This document shows positions 32,832-42,194 of a stretch of 64,000 bases of DNA, piece by piece (the first letter of the stretch is position 1; each line of letters begins with the position of its first letter). The position numbers and the translations under genes were made by a program. This DNA is from Alphaproteobacteria bacterium. Lineage in GTDB: Bacteria; Pseudomonadota; Alphaproteobacteria; Rhizobiales; GCA-2746425. The notes beneath the pieces are model-generated. The model was not told the origin of the DNA and searched no databases. It saw only the letters and a list, made by a program, of their open reading frames with translations. The stretch is taken from positions 310,001-374,000 of the forward strand of contig JANSWZ010000004.1 in the NCBI GenBank assembly GCA_024743215.1. Direction: 5' to 3'.

Positions 32832-35721
32832 AACGCTTGAAACCTGTTTTTTGCCCATGGCTGCTCAGGCTGGCGTCGACGAAGATCGATTGTGCGAACA
32901 CGATCAGGGTCTGACTGGTTCTTCACCCCTTTTTGCAGATTTCCTTGAAACAGTTGGTGGCAACGCGCCGCATCTGCAGCACCTGATGACCCAGGATGCC
33001 GGTCGCCTGGAAACCCTTTGCAGCAGTGGGTTTGATGCATTTCTCAGCAGCGCAACAGAGCGACTGGTGGCAGGTCTTGCAGGTGCTGTTGATGATGCCG
33101 AGGCTATGGTTCATCTGCGCCAATACAAACAGGCAACCTCTCTGAGCATTGCATTGTGGGATTTGGCAAATGCTGTACCACAAACCGCCATTTTAACAGC
33201 TTTGAGCCAGGCCGCAGAATTGTCGGTTGAAGCTGGATTACGCTATCTCATCACCCGTGAAATCGCGGCCGGAAAATGCAATTTCGAACTTCCGGAGGAA
33301 GGGCTTGAGGGGCTGGGTTTTGTATTGCTGGGCATGGGGAAACTTGGCGCCTGGGAATTGAACTACTCCAGCGATATCGACCTTATAGCGCTTTATGATC
33401 AGGATGTTAGATCTCTGGCTGACGGTCAGGAAGCGTCCGTTTTTTGGGTCAGATTGATAAAGCGACTGGTGCGATTGATGCAGGAGCGCACTGGCGATGG
33501 CTATGTCTACCGAATGGATTTGCGTTTAAGGCCGGACCCCGGTTCAACACCTCTGGCTGTCTCACTGGCGGGCGCCTTGCAATATTACGAGGGTACCGGA
33601 CAGAATTGGGAACGGGCCGCGCTCATAAAGGCCCGACCGATCGCAGGGGACAAAACTGTTGGAGAGGCATTTCTAACCCATGTCGGGCCCTTCATATGGC
33701 GAAAATATCTCGACTATGCCGCAATTGAAGACATTCAGGCGATCAAGCGACAGATCCACGCGCATAAAGGATTTGGCCAGATTTGCAGCGCTGGCCACAA
33801 CATCAAGTTGGGTCGTGGCGGAATTCGCGAGATCGAGTTCTTTGTTCAGACCCAGCAATTGATCGCCGGCGGGCGCAATTCGGAATTGCGGGATCGCAAG
33901 ACGCTGAACGGGTTGGAGCAATTGCGAGACATCGGATGGGTTGAACAAACAGTCTGTCACGAATTATCCGAAGCTTACGATTATTTGCGCCGCGTGGAAA
34001 ACCGGATCCAGATGATGCATGATGAGCAGACGCACATTATTCCGCAGGATGAGGCCAAACGGCTATCTTTGGCGGTGTTGTCCTCGGCAACTGATTTGAG
34101 CGGCTTTGATCAACAACTCATTGCGACATTCACTACGGTCCAGCGACACTATGCTCATCTGTTCGAGGAGAAAAACGGATCGGAAAAAGCATCTGGGAAT
34201 CTCGTATTCAGCGGAGAGGATGACGACCCCGATACCATCGAGACCCTTTCAGAGCTTGGGTTTGCAAGGCCCTCTGATGCAATCGCCCTGATCAAAGGCT
34301 GGCATTTTGGTCGTATACCGGCAACGCGTTCGGAACATGCCCGCACAGTGCTCACCGAACTGATGCCGACATTGCTGCGGCACATGTCAGACAGCGGTCA
34401 ACCAGATGTGGCCATGGCCGGTTTCGACCGATTTCTAAAGGGGCTTCCCGCTGGCTTGCAATTGTTCAGCCTGTTGAAATCAAACCCTGAACTGCTGAGC
34501 CTCCTATCCGTAATTCTGGGCGCCGCGCCCCGACTTGCCAACACCATCACCAGACGTCCCCATGTTCTGGACGCATTGCTTGACCCCGGATTTTTCGGAG
34601 CTGACCTTACCGTTGAGGACATGACGGCGCGTCTGCAGCAAAGTCTGGCTTTGTCACATGGTTTTGAGGACGCGCTGGATCGAGCACGCATCTTTACACA
34701 GGAACAACTCTTCCTGATCGGAACTCGCATTCTGTCGGGAACACTGACGGCAAGTGAAACAGGCCGAGCCTATACAGGCCTTGCGGAAGCTGTGATCTGG
34801 AAAATGCTGCAAGAGACGCAGAAGGACTTTGTCAAACGCCACGGAATTGTCGCAGGTGCAAAGCTTTGTGTTGTCGCCATGGGCAAGCTTGGCAGTCGGG
34901 AAATGACGGCAACCTCCGATCTCGATCTCATGTTGATCTACGATTTTGACGAAGGTGTCACACAATCTGATGGCAAAAGGCCGCTTGCCGTCTCGCAATA
35001 TTTTATGCGCCTGACCCAGCGCCTCATTACCGCTTTGTCTGCACCAACGGGCGAAGGCTTGCTTTATGAAATTGATATGCGATTGCGTCCATCGGGCAAT
35101 GCTGGTCCGCTCGCAACCCAGTATCAGACTTTTGTAAACTACCAGAATGATCAGGCATGGACCTGGGAACGAATGGCGTTGACCCGTGCCCGCCCAATTT
35201 GCGGAGACAATGAGCTGTGCCAGAAGATGCGTGATGCGATTGCAACCGCTCTTTGCAACCAGAATGCGGAGGTTCTAAAAACTGACGCAGCCGAGATGCT
35301 GGCAAAGATACACGACGCCAAGCCGCCCGCTCATATCTGGGATGTAAAAACGGCACCGGGTGGCGTAGTCGACATTGAGTTTGTGGCGCAGGTACTGCAA
35401 CTTCAAAATGCTAAGACAAGTATCGAAGTTTTGCAGGGAAACACCCGCAACGCCTTGCGAAAGGCTGTAGACCTTGGCTTGATTGCAACTGCAGATGGCG
35501 ACTTGCTGATTGAAGCGCACCGCTTTTATGAAGGGCTCCAACAATTGATACGCATGGCGTTTGACGGCGGCGAAAGTCGAACAGATTTTCTGGAGCAACC
35601 CGGTTTTCTGCCGATCCTGGCGCGCGCTTGTGAGCTACCGAATGTGGATATGATTGCGGCTCAGTTGAGCGATTATCAAACGGAAGTGGCAGAGTTGGTA
35701 GAGCGGTTTTTCAAGGCTTAA
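32800..35721 (+). CDS. glnE: Glutamine synthetase adenylyltransferase/deadenylase GlnE
   Basis: A 973-residue enzyme of normal length for the family. Two nucleotidyltransferase domains are visible, each with the G-x-D-x-D type metal site: GAWELNYSSDIDLIALYD in the N-terminal deadenylylation half and GSREMTATSDLDLMLIYDFD in the C-terminal adenylylation half. It adjusts glutamine synthetase activity by attaching or removing AMP on a Tyr, under PII protein control. The GTG at 32800 overlaps the kinase gene; a later ATG at 32857 is possible. Its stop shares TTAA with the stop of the convergent pleC-like gene. Confidence 0.95.
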   Translation: MNWQELSNQHKTLETCFLPMAAQAGVDEDRLCEHDQGLTGSSPLFADFLETVGGNAPHLQHLMTQDAGRLETLCSSGFDAFLSSATERLVAGLAGAVDDAEAMVHLRQYKQATSLSIALWDLANAVPQTAILTALSQAAELSVEAGLRYLITREIAAGKCNFELPEEGLEGLGFVLLGMGKLGAWELNYSSDIDLIALYDQDVRSLADGQEASVFWVRLIKRLVRLMQERTGDGYVYRMDLRLRPDPGSTPLAVSLAGALQYYEGTGQNWERAALIKARPIAGDKTVGEAFLTHVGPFIWRKYLDYAAIEDIQAIKRQIHAHKGFGQICSAGHNIKLGRGGIREIEFFVQTQQLIAGGRNSELRDRKTLNGLEQLRDIGWVEQTVCHELSEAYDYLRRVENRIQMMHDEQTHIIPQDEAKRLSLAVLSSATDLSGFDQQLIATFTTVQRHYAHLFEEKNGSEKASGNLVFSGEDDDPDTIETLSELGFARPSDAIALIKGWHFGRIPATRSEHARTVLTELMPTLLRHMSDSGQPDVAMAGFDRFLKGLPAGLQLFSLLKSNPELLSLLSVILGAAPRLANTITRRPHVLDALLDPGFFGADLTVEDMTARLQQSLALSHGFEDALDRARIFTQEQLFLIGTRILSGTLTASETGRAYTGLAEAVIWKMLQETQKDFVKRHGIVAGAKLCVVAMGKLGSREMTATSDLDLMLIYDFDEGVTQSDGKRPLAVSQYFMRLTQRLITALSAPTGEGLLYEIDMRLRPSGNAGPLATQYQTFVNYQNDQAWTWERMALTRARPICGDNELCQKMRDAIATALCNQNAEVLKTDAAEMLAKIHDAKPPAHIWDVKTAPGGVVDIEFVAQVLQLQNAKTSIEVLQGNTRNALRKAVDLGLIATADGDLLIEAHRFYEGLQQLIRMAFDGGESRTDFLEQPGFLPILARACELPNVDMIAAQLSDYQTEVAELVERFFKA

Positions 35722-38072
35722 GCGACCGCGTTGGCGCTATCCGCTTCGTGAAGGTTCTGCACCAATGGCACGCAGACCGTAACAGTGGTTCCAACGCCTT
35801 CGGTGGAGGTGATATTCATGTGCCCGCCATGCATGCTCACCAGGCTTTTGGTGATGGCAAGGCCAAGGCCAGAGCCTTTGTGATCTTTGGTGAACTGATT
35901 TTGAACCTGCTCAAACGGCATGCCAAGCTTGTTGATTGCTTCTTCGGGGATGCCAATACCTGTATCCTTGATCGACAGATATGCACCATATTCGCCGGTT
36001 TTGATCTGGACTTCGATACGGCCACCGTCAGGCGTGAATTTGACAGAGTTTGTCAGCAGATTGAGCATGATTTGTTTCATGGCACGTCGATCTGCCTCAA
36101 AGACCAAATTCTCCATGCCGGTAATTTCCAGCTGGATTCCCTTGCCCATCACGTTGACATCCATGACACGGAAAGACTCCCGCACAATGTCTCCGATATC
36201 AATCTTTTCAAAATTCAGTTGCAGGCGGCCCGCTTCAATTTTTGACATCTGCAGAATATCGTTGATGACGGCCAGCAGGAAATTGCCGCTGTCGTGAATA
36301 TCGTTGCAATATTCCAGATATTTCTCGGAACCCAGATTGCCAAATACACCGGTGCGCATGATTTCTGAAAAGCCGATGATTGCATTCAGTGGCGTGCGCA
36401 ATTCATGTGAGATATTGGCCAGAAACTCAGACTTGGCGTTGCTGGCAGCTTCCGCTTTTTCCTTTGCATAGGCATAGTTTTCGGCCAGTTCGACGAGCTG
36501 CTGAGCCTGAACTTCCAGTTTCTGCCGTGATTTGTTGAGATCGCGGATCAGGGCTGTTTGACGTTTCTCGTTTTCAATCAGCTTCTGCTCATTCAGCTTC
36601 AACTCGGTCACGTCTGTGCCAACCGAGACAAACCCGCCATCCTTGGTGCGTCGTTCGCTGATTTGAAGCCAGCGTTTTGAAGCCAACGCTGCTTCATATG
36701 TTCTGGCTTCTGCCTGATTGATTTCGCTGGGCAAGGTGATGGTTGATATGATTTCAGGGTGACTCTTGGCTGCGATATCTTCGTAGGGCGTCCCGGCAAG
36801 CACATCCTGCGGCAGCAATTTATGTAATTGTTGGTATTTGGTGTTGCACATCACCAGCCGGTTTTGATTGTCCCAAAGAACAAAGGCTTCAGAGGTGGTT
36901 TCGATGGCATCCCGCAGCCTTATATCGGCAAGTCGTGTCTGCTCAGCCAGAAGGTGTTGCTCTGTCACATCTGTCGCAATGCCGACAAGCTGACGCCCGC
37001 CTGTCTGTGTATTGAGAACTTCCCCGCGCAGCCGCAACCAGATCCAATTGCCATTCGCATGTTTGACACGCAATTGTTCATCAAACCGGGCTTGGTCTGT
37101 GATCAGGAGACTGTTCTGAAGCTGGTGCAGGTCAGTGTCGTCTGGATGCACCAATCCTGTCAGATCATCCAGTGAGAACACGAAGTCTTTTGATTTATCC
37201 CGGGCAGGGTAGCCCAAGAGGACACTCATGGAATTGGACCAGATCATAGTGCCCTGATTGAGGTCCCAGTCCCAGAGCCCGGATCGACCATGGATGAGAG
37301 CCGTTTCCTGACGTCTATAGGCGTTTGCATAGATGGCATCTGCCTCATGAGCCCGGGCGGATTGTGCAAAGAAGCTGTAAACCAGTACCAGAGACAAGAG
37401 CAGCATCGCGACAAAGATCAACAGATCCTGCGTGCGTTTCGCATACCAGTTACTCAGCGCAGTTCGGTGTGGTTGGATGATCGCCAACGACGCAAAGGGC
37501 GCCTGCAGACGGTGTACTGTTACCAGCACATCTTCACCATCCGTCGTGCTGACACTCAGCACGCCTGCTTCGCTTCCCAGGACCACAAGAGGCTGCACAT
37601 CGCCAAGGCGGGCGGCAATATTGTCGGGCTGATCTGCTGACATTGTGTTCCCGGTGCGGCCCAGAATGTCTCCGTTTTGCCCAAGGATGTAGAACCGGCG
37701 GCCGTTGCGCTTGGCGCCTTCCGGTAAAATGTTTTCCAGCAGTTTGTCGAAGTTGTTTGTGTTCGGGCGCGTGGCCAGTGCATCTACTCTGGATGCTGTC
37801 GACATGGCCAATGACACAAGCGTTAGCTCGGCTTCTTGCATGGATGCATCATAGTCTTGAGACAGGCTGCCGATGCGAATGGTGGCCACAATGCCCAGCG
37901 ACAGAATGACCATAATGGGGATGAGGATTTTGAGGGCAGGATCAAGCCCCAGCAGCTTGCGGTCTGACGGTTTTGTCAGGCTCTTCAAGCTGTTAAAGAG
38001 ATGTGTTGGTCCGCCGCTGGCCGCAAAAGTGCGACCTTCGTCGGACGCTTTGGCGGCTGCCGCACGCGCCAT
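35718..38072 (-). CDS. pleC: PleC-like PAS-domain sensor histidine kinase
   Basis: A 784-residue kinase. Helices lie at about 48-67 and 216-237 with a periplasmic domain between them. Two PAS domains follow (about 255-370 and 385-490), then a coiled coil and the transmitter with His556 in SEFLANISHELRTPLNAIIGFSEIM. The ATPase domain has MLNLLTNSVKFTPDGG, IKDTGIGIPEE and HKGSGLGLAITKSLV. This H-box and architecture are those of PleC/DivJ kinases, which set the phosphorylation of DivK and so CtrA activity. Position beside glnE agrees with rhizobial pleC as I recall it. Orthology should be checked by alignment. Confidence 0.78.
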   Translation of the reverse strand: MARAAAAKASDEGRTFAASGGPTHLFNSLKSLTKPSDRKLLGLDPALKILIPIMVILSLGIVATIRIGSLSQDYDASMQEAELTLVSLAMSTASRVDALATRPNTNNFDKLLENILPEGAKRNGRRFYILGQNGDILGRTGNTMSADQPDNIAARLGDVQPLVVLGSEAGVLSVSTTDGEDVLVTVHRLQAPFASLAIIQPHRTALSNWYAKRTQDLLIFVAMLLLSLVLVYSFFAQSARAHEADAIYANAYRRQETALIHGRSGLWDWDLNQGTMIWSNSMSVLLGYPARDKSKDFVFSLDDLTGLVHPDDTDLHQLQNSLLITDQARFDEQLRVKHANGNWIWLRLRGEVLNTQTGGRQLVGIATDVTEQHLLAEQTRLADIRLRDAIETTSEAFVLWDNQNRLVMCNTKYQQLHKLLPQDVLAGTPYEDIAAKSHPEIISTITLPSEINQAEARTYEAALASKRWLQISERRTKDGGFVSVGTDVTELKLNEQKLIENEKRQTALIRDLNKSRQKLEVQAQQLVELAENYAYAKEKAEAASNAKSEFLANISHELRTPLNAIIGFSEIMRTGVFGNLGSEKYLEYCNDIHDSGNFLLAVINDILQMSKIEAGRLQLNFEKIDIGDIVRESFRVMDVNVMGKGIQLEITGMENLVFEADRRAMKQIMLNLLTNSVKFTPDGGRIEVQIKTGEYGAYLSIKDTGIGIPEEAINKLGMPFEQVQNQFTKDHKGSGLGLAITKSLVSMHGGHMNITSTEGVGTTVTVCVPLVQNLHEADSANAVA

Positions 38073-38169
38073 GAAAACCCTCGATTTTGATGTTGAAGTC
38101 GGCCACTCAACCCCGCCGAATCAGTTCCATTTGAATCCATGCGAATCAGCATGTCTAGAGTCAAAATGA

Positions 38170-38214
38170 AAAAAATGGTTAACGGCGAATCAGATCGTTT
38201 TTCCGATTCGCCGT
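38170..38214 (-). terminator. Probable terminator of pepN (minus strand)
   Basis: ACGGCGAATC (38182-38191) and GATTCGCCGT (38205-38214) form a perfect 10-bp stem with a 13-base loop, just after the pepN stop in the direction of transcription. On the minus strand it is followed, after TAACCA, by a run of seven T (38170-38175 region). Confidence 0.55.
38175..38182 (-). promoter_or_regulatory. CtrA-type half site TTAACCAT upstream of pleC
   Basis: Read on the minus strand, TTAACCAT lies 103 nt before the pleC-like start. TTAACCAT is one published form of the CtrA binding half site in alphaproteobacteria. One 8-base match can occur by chance, and the site also lies in the pepN terminator tail. 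Confidence 0.25.
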
Positions 38215-38231
38215 GACCTGGAAGTCAGAGA

Positions 38232-40898
38232 TTAGCTGTCGCCAAGAAGTCGATTGGTAATATCGGATACATTGGATGATAGGCCAGATTGGCCCCGCAG
38301 TTTTTCCAGTGCCAGCCGGGCAAAGTTCCGACGCAAGGGTTCCAGATTGCGCCACGATCTAAGTCCTTCAAGCAAGCGGGCTGCAATCTGAGGGTTCTGC
38401 TCGTCAAGCGCGCCAACCTGTCGGGCCAGAAATTGATAGCCGCTACCATCCATGCGGTTGAATTGCTGGAAGTTGGCAGCAAAGCCGCCAATCAAAGATC
38501 GAACTCTGTTCGGGTTTTCCATACTGAAAACCGGATCATGCAGGAGCGCGCGCACTGTGCTGAGCGTTTCATCACTGTCGGTTGCCGCTTGCAGGCCCAA
38601 CCACTTGTCCATGACAAGACCATTGCTGTCGAACTGCTCATACATGGCAACCAGTGGCTCCGCCCGCTCTGCGCGCCCTTGAAGGCAAAGCGCTGTCAGG
38701 GCACCCATTCGGTCCGTCATATTTTTTGCGGTCATGGCCTGTGTGGCTGCAAGGGCTGCGTGTTCTGGCTTGTCGGAGGCTACCAGCAACTTCAAAACGG
38801 CATTCATCAGGGCTCTGCGAGCAGCGTTTGCTGCGTCGGTAGTCGTATCATTCGGCGTCAATGCCTCTTGATAAAACGTGGTCATTTCCGGTTCCAGGCC
38901 AAGGGCCACATAGGCATTGATGTAGGCTTTCGCATTGGCAATGGCATCTGGATCGAAGCCGGTGCCGACAGCTTCCGCGACAGCCTGAAGCGATGGCAGT
39001 TGAAAACACTGCGCCTTAAAGCTGCTATCCAGCGCATCATTTGCCAGGACAGACCGCAATGCCGTCACCAGTGGCAAGGGAGGTTCGGGCTTCTCTCGGG
39101 AAAGGAAGGCGGCATTGGCTGCCTTCAAGGAATCCATTGCAAGGTTTTGAACAGCCTGCCAGCGATTGAACGGGTCGGTATCGAATTCAGCAATGAAGAC
39201 CTGATCTTCCGGCGCCTGATCTTGCTCCAGAACAATGGGAGCGGAAAAATTGCGATTGACGGAGAGGCGAGCATCCGCCGGCACATTGTCAAATTGGAAA
39301 TCCTGAGCTGCTTCGGTCAAAAGCATGATGTCCGTTTCGCCGTTACTGCCTGCAACGGGAACATCCTGTCCGTCCGGGCCGACATAACCGAATGCCAGCG
39401 GAATGGTCAGCGCAGGCCTATCTTCGGTAAAGTGCGGCAGCTCTGAAAAACTCTGTGTGACGGTCAATCGCCGATGGCCATCATCCAATCTGGTTTCATC
39501 CACTTTGACCACGGGCGTTCCGGGCTGATGATACCAGTGCGAGAAGTTGCTGAGATCGGTTTCATTTGCTTCTTCGAAACAGGCGAGGAACGCTTCGATT
39601 GTTGTTGCGTCGCCATCGTGGCGTTCAAAGTAAAGGTCCATGCCCCTACGGAAGCCGTCTTGACCCAGAATCGTGGCCAGCATGCGCACAAGCTCTGCGC
39701 CCTTGTTATAGATAGTGGCCGTGTAGAAATTATCGATCTCTTCATAGACATCAGGACGCACAGGATGCGCCAAAGGCCCCTGATCTTCCGGGAACTGTCG
39801 TGCTATCAGTGAGCGCACATCGCCAATCCGCTGGACCGGTGCTGAGCGCATATCCGCGGAAAACTCCTGATCCCGATAAACCGTCAGCCCCTCTTTCAGG
39901 CACAATTGGAACCATTCGCGGCAGGTGATGCGGTTGCCGGTCCAATTGTGGAAATATTCGTGAGCGATAACCCGCTCAACACCATAGTAGTCGACGTCGG
40001 TTGCCGTTTCAGGGTCTGTCAGAACATATTTGTCGTTGAAGACATTCAGTCCCTTATTCTCCATGGCACCCATATTGAAGTCGGAAACGGCGACGATCAT
40101 GAAAATATCAAGATCATATTCTCGTCCGAACCGTTCTTCATCCCAGCGCATGGAGCGCTTCAGGGCGTCCATGGCATAGTCACATTTGCCTTCATTACCA
40201 TGCTCGACAAAGATTTGCAGTTTGACGGCGCGTCCGCTTTGTGTGGTGAAGCTGTCTTCCACACAGGCCAGATCACCTGCAACCAGTGCGAACAGATATG
40301 ACGGTTTGGGGAAGGGGTCGTGCCAGACCGCATAGTGGCGCTTTGCGCCCGATGGAGTCTCCGCTGCATCCAGAACACCTTGTTCCAGCATATTGCCATT
40401 CGACAACATATATGGCGCTTCTTGGGCATCAGCTTCAATACGCACTGTAAAGGTGCTCAGCACATCAGGTCGGTCGTAGAAATAGGTGATCCGTCGGAAG
40501 CCTTCAGCTTCACATTGTGTGCAATAGGCGGAGCCGGACCGGTACAGGCCCATGAGCTGCTTGTTGGCTTTCGGGTTTACTCTGGTGCAGATGGTGAGTT
40601 TGAATGCCCCACTTTCAGGCAGATGAAAAATGGTGAGCTTGTCGGGTGCTGCGGAATAGTCTTTCTCCGTCAATGGTGTTCCGTCAATCGCCAGGGACAC
40701 CAGAACCAACTCATCACCGTCAAACTCCAGCCGGGCATCCTGCGCAGCATCTGGACGGCGGCTCATCGTCAGTTCGGCTGTCACATCAGTGACCTCAGAA
40801 CCCAGGACAAACCGCAACTCGGTATGGTCAATCGCAAAGGGGGTAGGTTGATAATCGGAAAGATGTATTGCTTTTTTTCGACGGTTTTGCGGTGTCAT
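38232..40898 (-). CDS. pepN: Aminopeptidase N (M1 metallopeptidase)
   Basis: An 888-residue M1 peptidase of the E. coli PepN type. It has the substrate-anchoring GAMEN motif (in NMGAMENKGLNVF) and the zinc site HEYFHNWTGNR, with the distal Glu in LKEGLTVYRDQEFS. A beta domain and a long helical C-terminal domain follow. It releases N-terminal residues from peptides in the cytoplasm. I use ATG 40898; an upstream TTG at 40943 is unlikely. A hairpin terminator follows the gene. Confidence 0.94.
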   Translation of the reverse strand: MTPQNRRKKAIHLSDYQPTPFAIDHTELRFVLGSEVTDVTAELTMSRRPDAAQDARLEFDGDELVLVSLAIDGTPLTEKDYSAAPDKLTIFHLPESGAFKLTICTRVNPKANKQLMGLYRSGSAYCTQCEAEGFRRITYFYDRPDVLSTFTVRIEADAQEAPYMLSNGNMLEQGVLDAAETPSGAKRHYAVWHDPFPKPSYLFALVAGDLACVEDSFTTQSGRAVKLQIFVEHGNEGKCDYAMDALKRSMRWDEERFGREYDLDIFMIVAVSDFNMGAMENKGLNVFNDKYVLTDPETATDVDYYGVERVIAHEYFHNWTGNRITCREWFQLCLKEGLTVYRDQEFSADMRSAPVQRIGDVRSLIARQFPEDQGPLAHPVRPDVYEEIDNFYTATIYNKGAELVRMLATILGQDGFRRGMDLYFERHDGDATTIEAFLACFEEANETDLSNFSHWYHQPGTPVVKVDETRLDDGHRRLTVTQSFSELPHFTEDRPALTIPLAFGYVGPDGQDVPVAGSNGETDIMLLTEAAQDFQFDNVPADARLSVNRNFSAPIVLEQDQAPEDQVFIAEFDTDPFNRWQAVQNLAMDSLKAANAAFLSREKPEPPLPLVTALRSVLANDALDSSFKAQCFQLPSLQAVAEAVGTGFDPDAIANAKAYINAYVALGLEPEMTTFYQEALTPNDTTTDAANAARRALMNAVLKLLVASDKPEHAALAATQAMTAKNMTDRMGALTALCLQGRAERAEPLVAMYEQFDSNGLVMDKWLGLQAATDSDETLSTVRALLHDPVFSMENPNRVRSLIGGFAANFQQFNRMDGSGYQFLARQVGALDEQNPQIAARLLEGLRSWRNLEPLRRNFARLALEKLRGQSGLSSNVSDITNRLLGDS

Positions 40899-41045
40899 GA
40901 GAAAATCCGAATTACGATAAATGGGTAGTAGGGGCGTTACCAACAGTAGGACGCATTCCTGAGACGCTCATATAGAGGTTTCACACACAACGGGAAACCT
41001 GCGAGGCACATTTAGACAAATTGATTTGAGTTCAGGATTGCGCGT

Positions 41046-41453
41046 TTAGCCGCTCATCCAGTAATCGGTAATGATCTGTGACAGACTGCCACGATCCGCC
41101 AGCACATCCAACTTGGCAATGCAGAAATTGGCACCAAGGTTCAGGAAACGTTGGCAGCTCTCTTCATCATCGCTCTCGGCCATAACGGAAACAGGTATCT
41201 TTTTAAACGCAGTCTTGCTGCGAAAAGCTGTCAGGAACCGGTCAGTGTCTTCTGCAGAACGGGTCGCATCCAGCAAAATAAACTCGGCAGGGCGTGGGTC
41301 ACTGTTGTTGAAGCTATCGAGGCAGGCATTGCTGTCATCAAAATGCACGACAGCAATTTTTTGTGGCATCAAGCCGAATATCTGTTGGATATCCGACTTG
41401 TCGCCAATATGGGCAATGACAAGATCAGCATGCTCTTTGTTGAAAATTGGCAT
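41046..41453 (-). CDS. Degenerate receiver-domain (pseudo-receiver) protein
   Basis: A 135-residue stand-alone protein with the layout of a CheY-like receiver. FILLDATRSAEDTDRFL gives an aspartate at 62 in the phospho-acceptor position, KIPVSVMAESDDEES matches strand 4, and LGANFCIAKL gives Lys114. However, the acidic pair normally found near the N-terminus is missing (VIAHIGDKSD), and the usual Thr/Ser before the A-E segment is Met. It has no output domain. The ATG at 41453 has GAGG upstream; a TTG at 41489 would extend it. The partner kinase and role are unknown. Confidence 0.6.
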   Translation of the reverse strand: MPIFNKEHADLVIAHIGDKSDIQQIFGLMPQKIAVVHFDDSNACLDSFNNSDPRPAEFILLDATRSAEDTDRFLTAFRSKTAFKKIPVSVMAESDDEESCQRFLNLGANFCIAKLDVLADRGSLSQIITDYWMSG

Positions 41454-41546
41454 GAAGTTATTGCCTCGTCTTGAACCGAAACTGGTCAAGCAACGCTAAT
41501 GCCCAAAGACCAACAAAGCGTAAATTGCGAATTGCGCACCCTAAGC

Positions 41547-42155
41547 CTATTTGTCGATACCAAGAAAGGCGGCGTCGCCCCAAATCTGTTTAACCCGTTT
41601 GTCGCGACCACAGGCCTTACGGTAGTAATTATATCGCGCTGAGCTTTTCTCGTAATAGTCCTGATGATAGTCTTCAGCTGGCCAAAAAGCCGCGGCATCC
41701 AAAATACGCGTTTTGATTTCCTGGCCCAGTTCCTGTTCAGCTTCTGCTTTCGAAGCCTCTGCTATGGCACGTTCTTCGTCATTCGCAACGAAGACCGCAG
41801 TACGATAGGAGTTTCCTTTGTCGCAAAACTGACCCTTGTCATCAAATACATCAATGGTGCGCCAGAAAGTATCCAGTAGCGAACGGTAGTCCGCACTGTC
41901 CTTGTCATAGACAATCTTGACCGCTTCCAGATGTCCATCCCTGCCATGACTGCGATAGGTGGGGTTGTCGGTCTTGCCACCAATATAGCCGGATGTCGTT
42001 TCTGTCACACCTTTGACATGGTCAAAGTCAGATTCAACACACCAGAAGCAACCACCGGCCAAAATAGCTGTGCCACTTTCTGCTGAAGCCTGAGACAGGA
42101 CAGTGGGGCTGGACAGGAGTCCCAATCCAAGGAACATGGAGGTCAAAAGGCGCAT
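41547..42155 (-). CDS. msrA: Exported peptide-methionine (S)-S-oxide reductase MsrA
   Basis: A 202-residue MsrA with a signal peptide of about 25 residues (SMFLGLGLLSSPTVLSQASA). The catalytic motif is GGCFWCVESDFDHVKGV with nucleophile Cys36 and Cys39. The C-terminal part has EDYHQDYYEK and a Cys (RKACGRD) that could act as resolving cysteine. It should repair oxidised methionine in envelope proteins. Single gene. Confidence 0.92.
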   Translation of the reverse strand: MRLLTSMFLGLGLLSSPTVLSQASAESGTAILAGGCFWCVESDFDHVKGVTETTSGYIGGKTDNPTYRSHGRDGHLEAVKIVYDKDSADYRSLLDTFWRTIDVFDDKGQFCDKGNSYRTAVFVANDEERAIAEASKAEAEQELGQEIKTRILDAAAFWPAEDYHQDYYEKSSARYNYYRKACGRDKRVKQIWGDAAFLGIDK

Positions 42156-42194
42156 AGGTATCTCGCTTTCAGCATTTGGTTTCGCGGTTTTGCC

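Noticed and set aside
38289-39446. A 385-codon open frame antisense to pepN
   Set aside because: It lies wholly inside pepN, which has intact catalytic motifs, and its translation shows no domain and an unnatural composition.
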